Source: Microcoleus sp. FACHB-831
Lineage (GTDB): Bacteria > Cyanobacteriota > Cyanobacteriia > Cyanobacteriales > FACHB-T130
Reading direction: 5' to 3'
Length of the DNA stretch: 64,000 bases
Assembly (NCBI RefSeq): GCF_014695585.1
Contig: NZ_JACJON010000061.1
Location: 124,001 to 188,000, forward strand
Each line of letters opens with the position of its first letter. Within the stretch, counting starts at the first letter, position 1. The notes beneath the pieces are model-generated. The model made no database searches, had not been told where the DNA came from, and worked only from the letters and a program-made list of their open reading frames with translations. Shown here one piece after another: positions 45,604-54,600 of the stretch. The position numbers and the translations under genes are program-made.

Positions 45604-47106
45604 ATGTTATTCAATAGCTCAACTTTCTTAGTTTTCGTTTTGCTTACCTTCTTGATTTATTACAATCCCAAATTGCGGACAATACAAGTTCCCATTTTGG
45701 TTGTTGCTAGTTTTATATTTTATGCTTGGAGTTCACCAGCGCTGCTGATTCTCCTAGTAATATCAATTCTTATCAATGCAGTGGTTAGCTTCAAGGTTGC
45801 TAATGCCTCCTATCGTGAAAAATTAGTATGGGCTTTAGGGGGAGTAGCAGTAAACTTATTGATCCTCAGCCTGTTTAAATATGGAGCTTTATTAACGAAT
45901 TTTTTCGTTGATACGTTCCAGGCTTCTAATAAACCTGAAGCAGGAATTGTATACTTACTTTTACATTTGCCTCTTCCAGTAGGTATCTCATTTTATACAT
46001 TTGAGGGCATTAGCCTTTTAGTTGATGTTCTTCGTCAACCAACTAAAGGAGCGGAAGATGCTTCTAGCACTCAAACATCTTATGTTGATGGAAACCTGAC
46101 TAACCACATAATAAATACTTCTTTTTTTGTTGCTTTCTTTCCTCATTTAATTGCAGGACCAATTTTAAAAGCTAAAAGCTTTTATCCCCAAATTGGGATC
46201 AAATACTTTAGGGATATTCCTTGGAATTTTGTTTTCCGAACTGTGGTAGTGGGATATTTTTTGAAAATGGTAATAGCCGATAATTTAAAAGATTACACCT
46301 ACTGGATTACCTATCCGTACTACCAAGGGTTGGGAACCGTTACAAATTTAGTATTGCTTTTCGGCTACTCTATGCAGATATTTGCCGATTTTGCAGGATA
46401 TTCTCTGATTGCTATAGGAGTTGCCGCTGCTTTTGGCTACCAACTACCAGACAACTTTAACTTTCCCTATATTTCTTGCTCTATTGCGGAATTTTGGAGA
46501 CGCTGGCACATATCATTATCAACTTGGTTGAGAGATTATCTATATTTCCCTTTAGGGGGGAATAGAAAGGGGAAAGCTAGAACATATATAAACCTAATGA
46601 TAGTTATGACCCTTGGCGGACTATGGCATGGAGCCGCTTGGAGCTATGCAGTATGGGGAATTTTTCATGGCGTTGGATTAGCAATAGAACGCTTTCTCGG
46701 CCTAGAAAAATCAAACGAGCAAACTTCTCCATCAATCCCTATCTGGAAGCAGTTCTTCTTTGATTTAATCAAGGTTATTTTTGTATTCTGCTTTGTCTCA
46801 CTAGGATGGCTTTTGTTTAAACTACCTAATTTTGGCGAAGCTATGGATTTTTTAGCTACTCTAGTTAGAAACGTTAAAGTAGCACCAGGACTGACTTACA
46901 TTGTTCCTGTATTGATTTTTTCTTTACCAGTAGTAGTTTATCACATACCTCATTTTCCAACGTTCCGGAACCGTCAAACAGAGGATTTGGCTAAACCAAA
47001 AAGTTTGCTATGGAGTGTTGGTAAAGATATAGCACTAGGTATCATGCTGGTACTCTTATTCCTGAATAGCGGTAGTTCTCAAGAATTTATTTACTTCCAA
47101 TTCTAG
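45604..47106 (+). CDS. MBOAT family O-acyltransferase (AlgI-like)
   Basis: 500 residues with about eleven membrane helices. The AlgI/MBOAT signature is clear: EFWRRWHISLSTWLRDYLYFPLGGNRKG and GGLWHGAAWSYAVWGIFHG with the catalytic His H342. Such proteins carry acyl (often acetyl) groups across the membrane and O-acylate polymers with a periplasmic SGNH partner. The next gene, four bases later, encodes such a partner candidate, so polymer acetylation is the likely job. Confidence 0.95.
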   Translation: MLFNSSTFLVFVLLTFLIYYNPKLRTIQVPILVVASFIFYAWSSPALLILLVISILINAVVSFKVANASYREKLVWALGGVAVNLLILSLFKYGALLTNFFVDTFQASNKPEAGIVYLLLHLPLPVGISFYTFEGISLLVDVLRQPTKGAEDASSTQTSYVDGNLTNHIINTSFFVAFFPHLIAGPILKAKSFYPQIGIKYFRDIPWNFVFRTVVVGYFLKMVIADNLKDYTYWITYPYYQGLGTVTNLVLLFGYSMQIFADFAGYSLIAIGVAAAFGYQLPDNFNFPYISCSIAEFWRRWHISLSTWLRDYLYFPLGGNRKGKARTYINLMIVMTLGGLWHGAAWSYAVWGIFHGVGLAIERFLGLEKSNEQTSPSIPIWKQFFFDLIKVIFVFCFVSLGWLLFKLPNFGEAMDFLATLVRNVKVAPGLTYIVPVLIFSLPVVVYHIPHFPTFRNRQTEDLAKPKSLLWSVGKDIALGIMLVLLFLNSGSSQEFIYFQF

Positions 47107-47110
47107 TTAT

Positions 47111-47998
47111 ATGCCTTCTAATTTATTCAAGTCTAAGTTTCGTCCTTTCTTTGTTCCGGTATTGACCTGCATATTTTTGCTAGGTTTGTATCAAGTTTCA
47201 ATTTGGGGTGGACTGCTACCACCTAGTAATGGAGTTACCCAATTTGAATCTAATGTAATTAAAGCTCAAAGGTACGTTTACCAGAACCAGCCAGATTCGA
47301 TGGTGCTAGTAGGCAGTTCACTCACCGATAACATTAAGCCTGAGGATATTGGTTCTAATGTAACCAACTTAGCAATGGCCGGAGGTGCTAGCCAAACTGG
47401 TTTGGAGGTAATTAAAAAGAAGCCTGTCAAGCCATCAACTTTGCTGGTTGAACTTAATTATACTATTGATAGAAAAGTAGATGCTAAATTGGTAGATTCT
47501 TTATACGATCCATTTTTCTACTTGACTCGTCTTGCTTTTCCAATGTTTAGAGATGAATACCGACCAGTCAGCGTTCTAGTTTATTATCTAAAAAATAGGT
47601 CTAAACAGCAGGACAAAGATAAAATAAATAATCCAGAGTTGACACAAAAAGAAATAGGACGGTTAGTAGAAGAAGGCAATAAGCCTTTATCGGATAAACG
47701 AGAGAAGGCAATAAGGTCGGAAGCTGAGTACATTAAGAATCAGCTTGCAGAACTTAAGCAGCAAGGTTGGCGAGTTGTTCTATTTGATGTACCAGGCGAA
47801 GAGCGCGTACAGAATACTAAGATGTACCAGCAGTCGCGATCGCTTATGCGATCGCTTTTCCCTAAAGATTCTTTTGAGTGGTTACCGGAACCCCCATCGA
47901 AAAACTGGACAACTTCAGATGGCGTTCACTTAGTTCGTTCAGATGTTGAAGAATATGCGTTGTTTTTACGAGAGCAGCTATTGAAAAAAAATTCTTGA
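47111..47998 (+). CDS. Membrane-anchored SGNH-like protein, partner of MBOAT
   Basis: 295 residues. An N-terminal membrane helix (about 10-30) anchors a periplasmic domain that resembles AlgJ/AlgX/DltD-type SGNH hydrolases: VLVGSSLTDNI has the GSS serine block, FDVP occurs mid-protein, and DGVHLVRSDV supplies the D-x2-H pair near the C-terminus. With the MBOAT gene just upstream it probably completes acyl transfer to the polysaccharide. Family assignment is by motif spacing, so the exact acyl acceptor is open. Confidence 0.75.
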   Translation: MPSNLFKSKFRPFFVPVLTCIFLLGLYQVSIWGGLLPPSNGVTQFESNVIKAQRYVYQNQPDSMVLVGSSLTDNIKPEDIGSNVTNLAMAGGASQTGLEVIKKKPVKPSTLLVELNYTIDRKVDAKLVDSLYDPFFYLTRLAFPMFRDEYRPVSVLVYYLKNRSKQQDKDKINNPELTQKEIGRLVEEGNKPLSDKREKAIRSEAEYIKNQLAELKQQGWRVVLFDVPGEERVQNTKMYQQSRSLMRSLFPKDSFEWLPEPPSKNWTTSDGVHLVRSDVEEYALFLREQLLKKNS

Positions 47999-48670
47999 TT
48001 ACATCAACATTTTCCGGAGAACTTAGGGGAATTTAAGGCTATATCCGCTGTGAGAATTTCAACTGGCGGCAATTCCGGCTTTACCACAAATGCGATCGAA
48101 TTAATTGCGTTGGGTAAATTTCTCAAGCTCCCTCCGACCTAACAGCGTTTACACACAGTTGGTTCCACCGCTGTTAGTTCTACATCACCAGGTTTATCAT
48201 CCCTAATACAGATGTATATTTAGGCTGTTATTGGTAGTCATTGGCAGCATAGTGGTGAAAGCACCGCTAGAATAGTAAAACTATTACAAATAAACCTATG
48301 AAATTACTATACGCAGGAAAATAAAAGTTATATATGGGATTAGTTATACTAACAGGTGCATTGGAAAAATATTCATGTTTGGTAGTTACAAATTACTCAA
48401 AATGTCAGACAGTGCAGGTTTGAGTGGCTGATAAGCATTCTGTAGTAGAGTAGAATGTAAAGGGTGCGACGCTAGAATTGTCAATGAATATGCCTAAAGT
48501 ATTGCTTAAAAGATCAGTTCTAGTGCATTTTATTTCCGGATCAGCTCTGCAAGCGCCTTTTGATATGCAAAAGACGGCATACTGTTTCCACCCCGCAAGG
48601 GTTCGTCATTGACTAGGTTTAGCAGAAGATTTTGATACTTGGGAGAATTTTTATCAGAATCTACAACAGC
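47999..48670. other. Spacer with hairpin before the export genes
   Basis: 672 bases between the SGNH gene and the SLBB gene. A 9-bp inverted repeat (CTAACAGCG 48139-48147 / CGCTGTTAG 48169-48177) is the only clear structure. No supported gene; it presumably contains the promoter of the SLBB-BY-kinase operon. Confidence 0.5.
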
Positions 48671-50170
48671 ATGATATCTGTAAGTTTTTCTAAACTAATA
48701 ACCAAGCCAGTTGCAGGTGTAACCGCCTTGGCTTTAATTGTTGCTTCTTGTCCAATGCCAGTAATGGCGCAGGCGCCTAGAGGCACTCGTCTTTCTCCTT
48801 CCCGCACCATCAACAGTGGGCCGCTAAGAACGGCTTACACATTAGGCGGAGGAGATATCATTCGCATCAATATTTTTGACGTACCCCAGTACAGCGGAGA
48901 TTCTCAGATTCCAGCGGATGGGGTGCTAAACGTGCCTTTGGTGGGTAGCGTTCCCGTACAGGGGCTGACATTGACACAAGCGGCTGATAGGCTGTCGTCT
49001 GCATATGCTCGCTTCCTCAAGCGCCCCATTGTTACCGTAACTCTTGTAGCTCCTCGCCCTCTCAATGTTTTTATTGCAGGCGAGGTAAATCGTCCGGGTT
49101 CCTACGCAATACCTCTGGTACCAGGAGCAGGTAATATTCCTGGAGTTCAGTATCCCACCGTGACGCAGGCAATTACCTTAGCTAGGGGAATTACACTCAC
49201 AGCTGATATTAGTCGAGTTGAGCTTCGGCGCCCCCAAAGAGGAGCGCCCGATCAAGTCATCGTTCTAGATTTCCGAGAACTAATACAAACTGGTGGCAGG
49301 GGTGATTATTTAACGTTGCGCGATGGAGACAGAATTTTTGTACCCACAACCACTATCGTAAACCTGCCCCAAACACGGGAAATAGCCAGTGCCAACTTTG
49401 GCACAGACCCATCTCGACCCGTCAATGTTGCAGTTGTAGGCGAAGTTCTCCGTCCTGGAAGCTACAATTTAATCCAAAGAGGAGGGCCGTCAGACCTTAA
49501 TATTAGGCCACCAAGCTTGACCATAGCCATTCAACAGGCTGGAGGACTTAAGCCACTGGCAGATCTGCGGCGGGTTCAGATACGGCGTTTGACAAAAGCA
49601 GGGCCGGAACAACTTATTAGTATCAACCTTTGGCAATTATTGCAGGCAGGCGATATTAATCAAGATGCAATATTGCAAGAAGGAGATACGATTATCGTCC
49701 CCACTGCAACGGCACTAAATCCCGCAGAGTCCAATCAATTATCTATGGCAAATCTTTCTCCTGAAACAATTCAAATTAGTGTGGTAGGAGAAGTTGAAAC
49801 CCCTGGGACGTTGAAGCTTCCAACCAATACTACTTTGAATCAAGCTCTGCTTTCAGCTGGGGGATTCAGACGTAGTAGGGCAAAAAGGGATGCTGTCGGG
49901 CTGATTCGCCTTAATCCAGACGGTAGCGTATCGAAACGCAGCATTAATATTGACTTAGCCCAAGGGATGAATGAGCAAACCAATCCGATGCTCCGCAATA
50001 ATGACATTGTTGTAATAAGTCGTTCAGGAATTGCCCGTGCTGCTGATACCCTGACTACCGTGTTAGAACCGGCGGGTGCAGGTCTGGCACTCTTGAGCAT
50101 CCCTGACAGGATTTTTGGTTTGCTTAACAACTTGGGAATTATCAGGTTGAGAAACGATAACAATGACTGA
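48671..50170 (+). CDS. SLBB-domain polysaccharide export protein (Wza-like)
   Basis: About 499 residues from the ATG at 48671 (an in-frame TTG at 48632 would extend it). A signal peptide ends near PVMAQAP. A poly-export domain begins at YTLGGGDIIRINIFDVPQYSG, followed by several SLBB beta-grasp segments (for example FIAGEVNRPGSYAIP, VAVVGEVLRPGSYNL, ISVVGEVETPGTLKLP). These form the outer-membrane channel for exported polysaccharide. It has no N-terminal lipobox. The C-terminal 67 residues (from 49967) are also present, diverged, in the overlapping small ORF that follows. Confidence 0.92.
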   Translation: MISVSFSKLITKPVAGVTALALIVASCPMPVMAQAPRGTRLSPSRTINSGPLRTAYTLGGGDIIRINIFDVPQYSGDSQIPADGVLNVPLVGSVPVQGLTLTQAADRLSSAYARFLKRPIVTVTLVAPRPLNVFIAGEVNRPGSYAIPLVPGAGNIPGVQYPTVTQAITLARGITLTADISRVELRRPQRGAPDQVIVLDFRELIQTGGRGDYLTLRDGDRIFVPTTTIVNLPQTREIASANFGTDPSRPVNVAVVGEVLRPGSYNLIQRGGPSDLNIRPPSLTIAIQQAGGLKPLADLRRVQIRRLTKAGPEQLISINLWQLLQAGDINQDAILQEGDTIIVPTATALNPAESNQLSMANLSPETIQISVVGEVETPGTLKLPTNTTLNQALLSAGGFRRSRAKRDAVGLIRLNPDGSVSKRSINIDLAQGMNEQTNPMLRNNDIVVISRSGIARAADTLTTVLEPAGAGLALLSIPDRIFGLLNNLGIIRLRNDNND

Positions 50171-50384
50171 GGAAACCCATACTACGCTCCGTAAGAATGA
50201 TAGCGGTGTAAAAAGCCGCTCAGACATTAACTATGCGGTAGACACTCTGACTACAGTATTAGAAGCGGCTGCTTTAGGTATGAGAATCTTCAGCATTCGT
50301 GGCAAAAGTCGTAGCTTGCTTAACAACTTGAGGATTATTAAGTTGAGGCAGGAAATTAGGATTTGTTCTCTAGTGCGTCAATAA
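50163..50384 (+). CDS. Small ORF: diverged duplicate of the SLBB protein C-terminus
   Basis: 73 codons whose ATG overlaps the SLBB gene end by eight bases in another frame. It aligns with the last 67 residues of the SLBB protein: LRNND/LRKND, SRSG/SRSD, DTLTTVLE, LLNNLGII/LLNNLRII. It is thus a tandem partial duplication that has kept an open frame. It has no signal peptide, so translated product would stay in the cytosol. It may be a decaying scar or a regulatory peptide. The BY-kinase gene begins six bases after its stop, so the operon is tightly packed. Confidence 0.6.
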   Translation: MTEETHTTLRKNDSGVKSRSDINYAVDTLTTVLEAAALGMRIFSIRGKSRSLLNNLRIIKLRQEIRICSLVRQ

Positions 50385-50390
50385 AAAAGT

Positions 50391-52715
50391 ATGGATACTG
50401 AACACGATTACCAGTCCTATTCAACTAAGCGAAATGGCAAGCCGACTAATCAGCCGATGCCTCAAATGTACGCTGCTGGAGCCGACAGCGGAGATGGCGT
50501 GACGTTGGATATGGCTTGGCTGTTTGCAGTGGCGCGACGCCGATTCTTTGTGATGGCGGGAGTAGCGATCGCGCTGGGTGCGATCAGTGGAGGCTTGATA
50601 GTCTGGAATTCAAAAAAAATTATTCCAGTATATGAAGGCTACTTTCGGGTTTTAGTTGAGCCTGTCACTGCTGAAGGTCGGTTGGCTAAACTCTCATTGC
50701 TTGCTCAAACTGGAAGTTCAACAGGCGTTACAGACGTTTCCAAGTTAAGCGTAGCCGACTCCGATTTGGTAGATTACGAAACTCAAATTCGGGTTTTAAG
50801 AAGTCCCAAACTAATGGAGCCGCTGATCGATCAGTTGAGGAGCGCGTATCCAGACATTAATAGCTATAACTCCCTGTTGACTAAGCTAGCCATTAGCCGC
50901 GTCACTTATGAAAAAGATGGGAAACAAGGCGGAACTAAGATTTTAGAAGTCCGTTACCAAGATAAAGATACGAAAAAAATCAAGTTTGTATTGGGAAGGC
51001 TTAGAGATGCGTATCTCACGTACAGTCTTCAAGAGCGCCTGACAAGCTTGAATCGAGGAATTAAGTTTATTGATGAACAACTCCCCGAGCTACAGCAGCG
51101 AGTTGACACACTACAAAGGCAACTCCAAAAACTTCGGGAGCAGTACAGTTTGAGCGATCCGGAATCTACCGGAAGATTTCTGACGGATACCGCTCAGTCC
51201 CTTGAAACACAGCGAATAGGCGTTCAAAGCGAACTGGCTCAGTCAAGAACGCAATACATAAATCTGCAAAAACAGTTGAAACAAGGAAGTTCTCTATCTG
51301 TTATATCTAAAGATTCTAAGGCCTACGAAACCATAGTAGGGCAGCTCCAAAAGATAGAAACTGACATTGCCACAGAATCCGCTCAATTTCGTGAAGATAG
51401 CCCGCCTATGCAGGCTTTAAGAGAAAAACGGGAAAATTTGCGGAATCTGCTAGCTAGACAAGCTCAAGGGATTCTGGAAAATGTGGGCGGGCAAGTCAAA
51501 GAACTAGAGGCTCGCGCTAAAATCATTGACGAAAAGCAGCAAATTAATAATCGGCAACGTAATGAATTTCCTACCGTTTTACGCCGATATAGCGATTTAC
51601 AGCAGGACTTACAAATAGCAACAGATAGCCTCAAGGTCTTTTTAGCAAAACGAGTAGCTTTGAAGCTAGATGCTGCTCAAAGGGAAACTCCGTGGGAAGA
51701 AATTGCTCCACCCGCAATAGTGCTGGATGAATTTGGGCAACCCATGCCAGCTTCAGTTAAACAAACCAGTCGCCAGTTGGCTATTGCATTGATCTTGAGC
51801 ATACTGGTGGGCATAGGAAGTGGTTTTCTGGCAGAGGTTCTCCACACAGTATTCCACACTCCTGAAGAAGTTAAAGGTGCTACGAAACTGCCACTGCTAG
51901 GAGTGATTCCTTACGCCAAGCAACTCAAGAAACTATCTAGGAGAACCAAGAAACTACCTGCTGTAGTAGAGAAAGGCAGTTTAACTGACAAAGGTGGTAT
52001 TGTTTTGCCTGCAAAGGGCAACAAGAGAGGTAGTGATTGGGCTTCTCCGTTTTTTGAAGCTTTCCGTTCTCTTTATACGAATATCCGTTTGCTCAGTGCT
52101 GGTACGCCTATTCACTCTTTGGCAATTAGCTCCGCTGTACCTGGAGATGGGAAGTCTACAACTGCGACCTACCTAGCACAGACCGCAGCTGCAATCGGGC
52201 AGCGAGTATTATTGGTGGATGCGGATTTGCGTCGTCCGACTCAACATACTCGGTTGGGCTTACCAAATGTACAAGGGCTTACGGAGGTAATTACCACAGA
52301 CTTGAGCCTTAATGATGCCATCCAGCGATCGCCCGATGACGACAACCTGTTTGTGTTGACCGCAGGCCAAACCCCGTTAGACCCTATTAAGCTGCTTTCA
52401 TCTGAAAAAATGCAGTATTTAATGGAGCAATTTCAAGCCTTTTTCGACTTAGTTATCTACGACACCCCACCGCTTATCGGGATTTCTGATACCAACCTCA
52501 TAGCTGCCCAGACCGATGGGATTATACTCGTTGTGGGGCTTGAGAAGACAGACCGCGACATGCTAAAGAAATCCTTAGACGGATTAAGAATCTCCGGTGC
52601 GTCCGTCTTGGGTGTGGTTGCCAATGGCATTAAAGGGTACGCTCCCAATACCTATGCTACTTATCAGCGGTACTATCGCACTAATCGACAGTTGGCTGAA
52701 AATCCACACGTCTAA
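50391..52715 (+). CDS. Polysaccharide co-polymerase/BY-kinase (Wzc-like)
   Basis: 774 residues. The N-terminal Wzz-type region has one membrane helix (about 45-65), a long periplasmic coiled-coil section (about 200-420), and a second membrane helix (about 465-485). The cytosolic BY-kinase domain follows: Walker A with K588 in VPGDGKSTT, Walker A' LLVDADLRRP, Walker B LVIYDTPP. The C-terminus is tyrosine-rich (AYPNTYATYQRYYRT-type tail) and would be autophosphorylated. Together with the SLBB protein it controls chain length and export. Confidence 0.95.
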   Translation: MDTEHDYQSYSTKRNGKPTNQPMPQMYAAGADSGDGVTLDMAWLFAVARRRFFVMAGVAIALGAISGGLIVWNSKKIIPVYEGYFRVLVEPVTAEGRLAKLSLLAQTGSSTGVTDVSKLSVADSDLVDYETQIRVLRSPKLMEPLIDQLRSAYPDINSYNSLLTKLAISRVTYEKDGKQGGTKILEVRYQDKDTKKIKFVLGRLRDAYLTYSLQERLTSLNRGIKFIDEQLPELQQRVDTLQRQLQKLREQYSLSDPESTGRFLTDTAQSLETQRIGVQSELAQSRTQYINLQKQLKQGSSLSVISKDSKAYETIVGQLQKIETDIATESAQFREDSPPMQALREKRENLRNLLARQAQGILENVGGQVKELEARAKIIDEKQQINNRQRNEFPTVLRRYSDLQQDLQIATDSLKVFLAKRVALKLDAAQRETPWEEIAPPAIVLDEFGQPMPASVKQTSRQLAIALILSILVGIGSGFLAEVLHTVFHTPEEVKGATKLPLLGVIPYAKQLKKLSRRTKKLPAVVEKGSLTDKGGIVLPAKGNKRGSDWASPFFEAFRSLYTNIRLLSAGTPIHSLAISSAVPGDGKSTTATYLAQTAAAIGQRVLLVDADLRRPTQHTRLGLPNVQGLTEVITTDLSLNDAIQRSPDDDNLFVLTAGQTPLDPIKLLSSEKMQYLMEQFQAFFDLVIYDTPPLIGISDTNLIAAQTDGIILVVGLEKTDRDMLKKSLDGLRISGASVLGVVANGIKGYAPNTYATYQRYYRTNRQLAENPHV

Positions 52716-53510
52716 AGGCGTCTGATTGTAGGAAAAAGCCAGCTTTGCTTCTGAAGGCTTTTGTCCTCAATAGTTAGCTCGTTCTTCTCTAAACGCTCAA
52801 GAACATTACAGGGTGGTGCTTCCGACGAGGATGGCTCCCTGAAAAAAGTTCTCTGAGCGTTTTTTTGTTATATATGCTGTGGAAATTTATAAGCGATCGC
52901 GCTTCCCATACTCCGCCCTAGTTACTTCTGTAATATCAAGTTGGCTTAATACTTATTTATCAATGTTCTCCTCAGATGCCCTGAATGCCCTCCCTTAACT
53001 GGCTGCTCTGTTCTCCCAAGCTCTCTGGCGATCGCACTGGGTATCTGCTTTGATATCCGCTGAACCATCCTTCGTAAAGGTACTAGCCATCTTTGAACGA
53101 TCGCCGTATATCAAGTTTCCCAAATTTTAGTCTATTGATAGTACCCAAAACTCTGGCAGGGCTAAGGGATATTACTTAGAAATAGTCTTTAATAAAAAAT
53201 AACTATTTTTCAAACCGTATTATTACTAATAAATAAATTCTCTTTTGACAGGTTAAATAAAACTATATTGTCAAGACAAATTGAAGCTGATAAAAGCTTT
53301 ACATAATTGTCTGACGGTGTAAAGACTTAGCAAAGAGGTGCCAAAAGCTTGTGTTCGCAAATGCTTTTAAGTTAAAACAAAAGAAGTAACCCCAAATTGT
53401 CGCGAACGGTACAGGTAGCCTTGTTAACTCAAAGTGCCCACCGCAGCCTAAAAAGACTATCCATAAATAAAAATACTTCCCAACTAAACCTTTATCTTAA
53501 GGAAAATCTC
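52716..53510. other. Spacer between BY-kinase and PEP-CTERM genes
   Basis: About 795 bases. The first 150 hold the operon terminator (listed separately). The rest has several HIP1 sites and an AT-rich segment before the PEP-CTERM gene with a TTGACA box near 53245 but no good -10. No gene supported. Confidence 0.5.
52792..52866 (+). terminator. Intrinsic terminator after the BY-kinase operon
   Basis: AACGCTCA / TGAGCGTT arms (extended by AGAAC/GTTCT with one bulge) enclose an inner CAGGG/CCCTG hairpin and are followed by TTTTTT. Confidence 0.9.
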
Positions 53511-54212
53511 ATGAGCTTCCGCCGCAACTTCATCACCGCCGCCGCTGCAACTGCTATCCTCACCCTGGTTTCTGCACCAGCAAAAGCTTTCACCCTGGGT
53601 ACTGATAGCATCCTCAAGTTTGATAAAGCTACCACACTTGATTTTGGTTTCGTGGAATCGCACGGTGATTACAAATCGGTATTTGGTGTGCAGGAATTAA
53701 ATACAGATGGAAGCCTTGGAACCTTCTATTCTCTGTTTTCGGAAACGCAAATTGCAGATCCAGGTTCTGGAATAAATAACGATTTCTTAGGAACCTGCGG
53801 TACGGCAACCTCGGCTGTTGCAAATTGCTCTGCAAAATTTGATTTTCAGGTTGGTAAAGATTACACTTTTGCTCTCCAAAGCAAGGGGTGGGACAGCCCT
53901 GTTCCCGTCTACTTGGCAACCAGTATGAATATAGGTAGATCTTACCCTTACACACCTGCATTTAAATATGGAGAACAGGTTAAGGTTGATAGCCTGCCGA
54001 TAAACACCTGGGAGCTGAGATGGGAAGACAAACCTTATGATTTTGCATCCTTACCCAGCACCGACGGCAGAAGAGAATTAATCGACTACAACGACTTCAT
54101 TGTGACTGTCTCAGCCCGAGATACTGCAAGCGTTCCTGAACCAGCTAGCCTTTCTGGTCTAGGATTGATTGCTGGGGTTCTCGCTATGTTTCGCCGTCGC
54201 AAAGCTGTTTAG
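53511..54212 (+). CDS. PEP-CTERM sorting-domain protein
   Basis: 233 residues from the ATG at 53511, which has AAGGAAAA upstream and gives a proper signal peptide (RRNFITAAAATAILTLVSAPAKA). The mature part is beta-rich with two cysteines and no known enzymatic motif. It ends in VPEPASLSG, a hydrophobic helix and RRRK: the PEP-CTERM signal processed by exosortase. PEP-CTERM proteins commonly accompany exopolysaccharide genes, matching the location just after the export operon. Function unknown. Confidence 0.88.
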   Translation: MSFRRNFITAAAATAILTLVSAPAKAFTLGTDSILKFDKATTLDFGFVESHGDYKSVFGVQELNTDGSLGTFYSLFSETQIADPGSGINNDFLGTCGTATSAVANCSAKFDFQVGKDYTFALQSKGWDSPVPVYLATSMNIGRSYPYTPAFKYGEQVKVDSLPINTWELRWEDKPYDFASLPSTDGRRELIDYNDFIVTVSARDTASVPEPASLSGLGLIAGVLAMFRRRKAV

Positions 54213-54600
54213 GTTTCGCAAAATTAACGCGAATGCAACTTACAGCGAGAAACATCTCATTTTGTTTCACAGCCCCGTAACAGCAAGGCGATCGCACGAT
54301 AGGTCGTGGGGCCGATTCTAGCAAAGGAAATGGACAACAACGCTAGCTAAAAATCGCTCTAGAGAGGGTTTAGTTCTCAATATGTTCCCCATGCTGTCCC
54401 TTCTCGTGCGCTACTAATATATAATTCTGTGGCTTTTGTTAATATGCTGCCGCTTCTTAAAAGTAGGCAGTTTTTTTTATTAAAGTTTCTAGAAGCGAGA
54501 TTTATGCAATAGGAAGCGGTTACACTCTCTATTGCAGGCAGATAGTGGTTTTTGGGTAAGTTGTGATAGTTAAGTCTTGCTTCCAATGGGGCTGAATTCT
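54213..54600. other. Spacer with possible terminator
   Basis: 388 bases with no gene. Contains the candidate terminator at 54447-54478. A minus-strand frame at its end has no support. Confidence 0.5.
54447..54478 (+). terminator. Candidate terminator of the PEP-CTERM gene
   Basis: A short CTGCC/GGCAG stem (14-base loop) directly followed by eight T residues; the stem is weak but the T-run is good. Confidence 0.45.
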
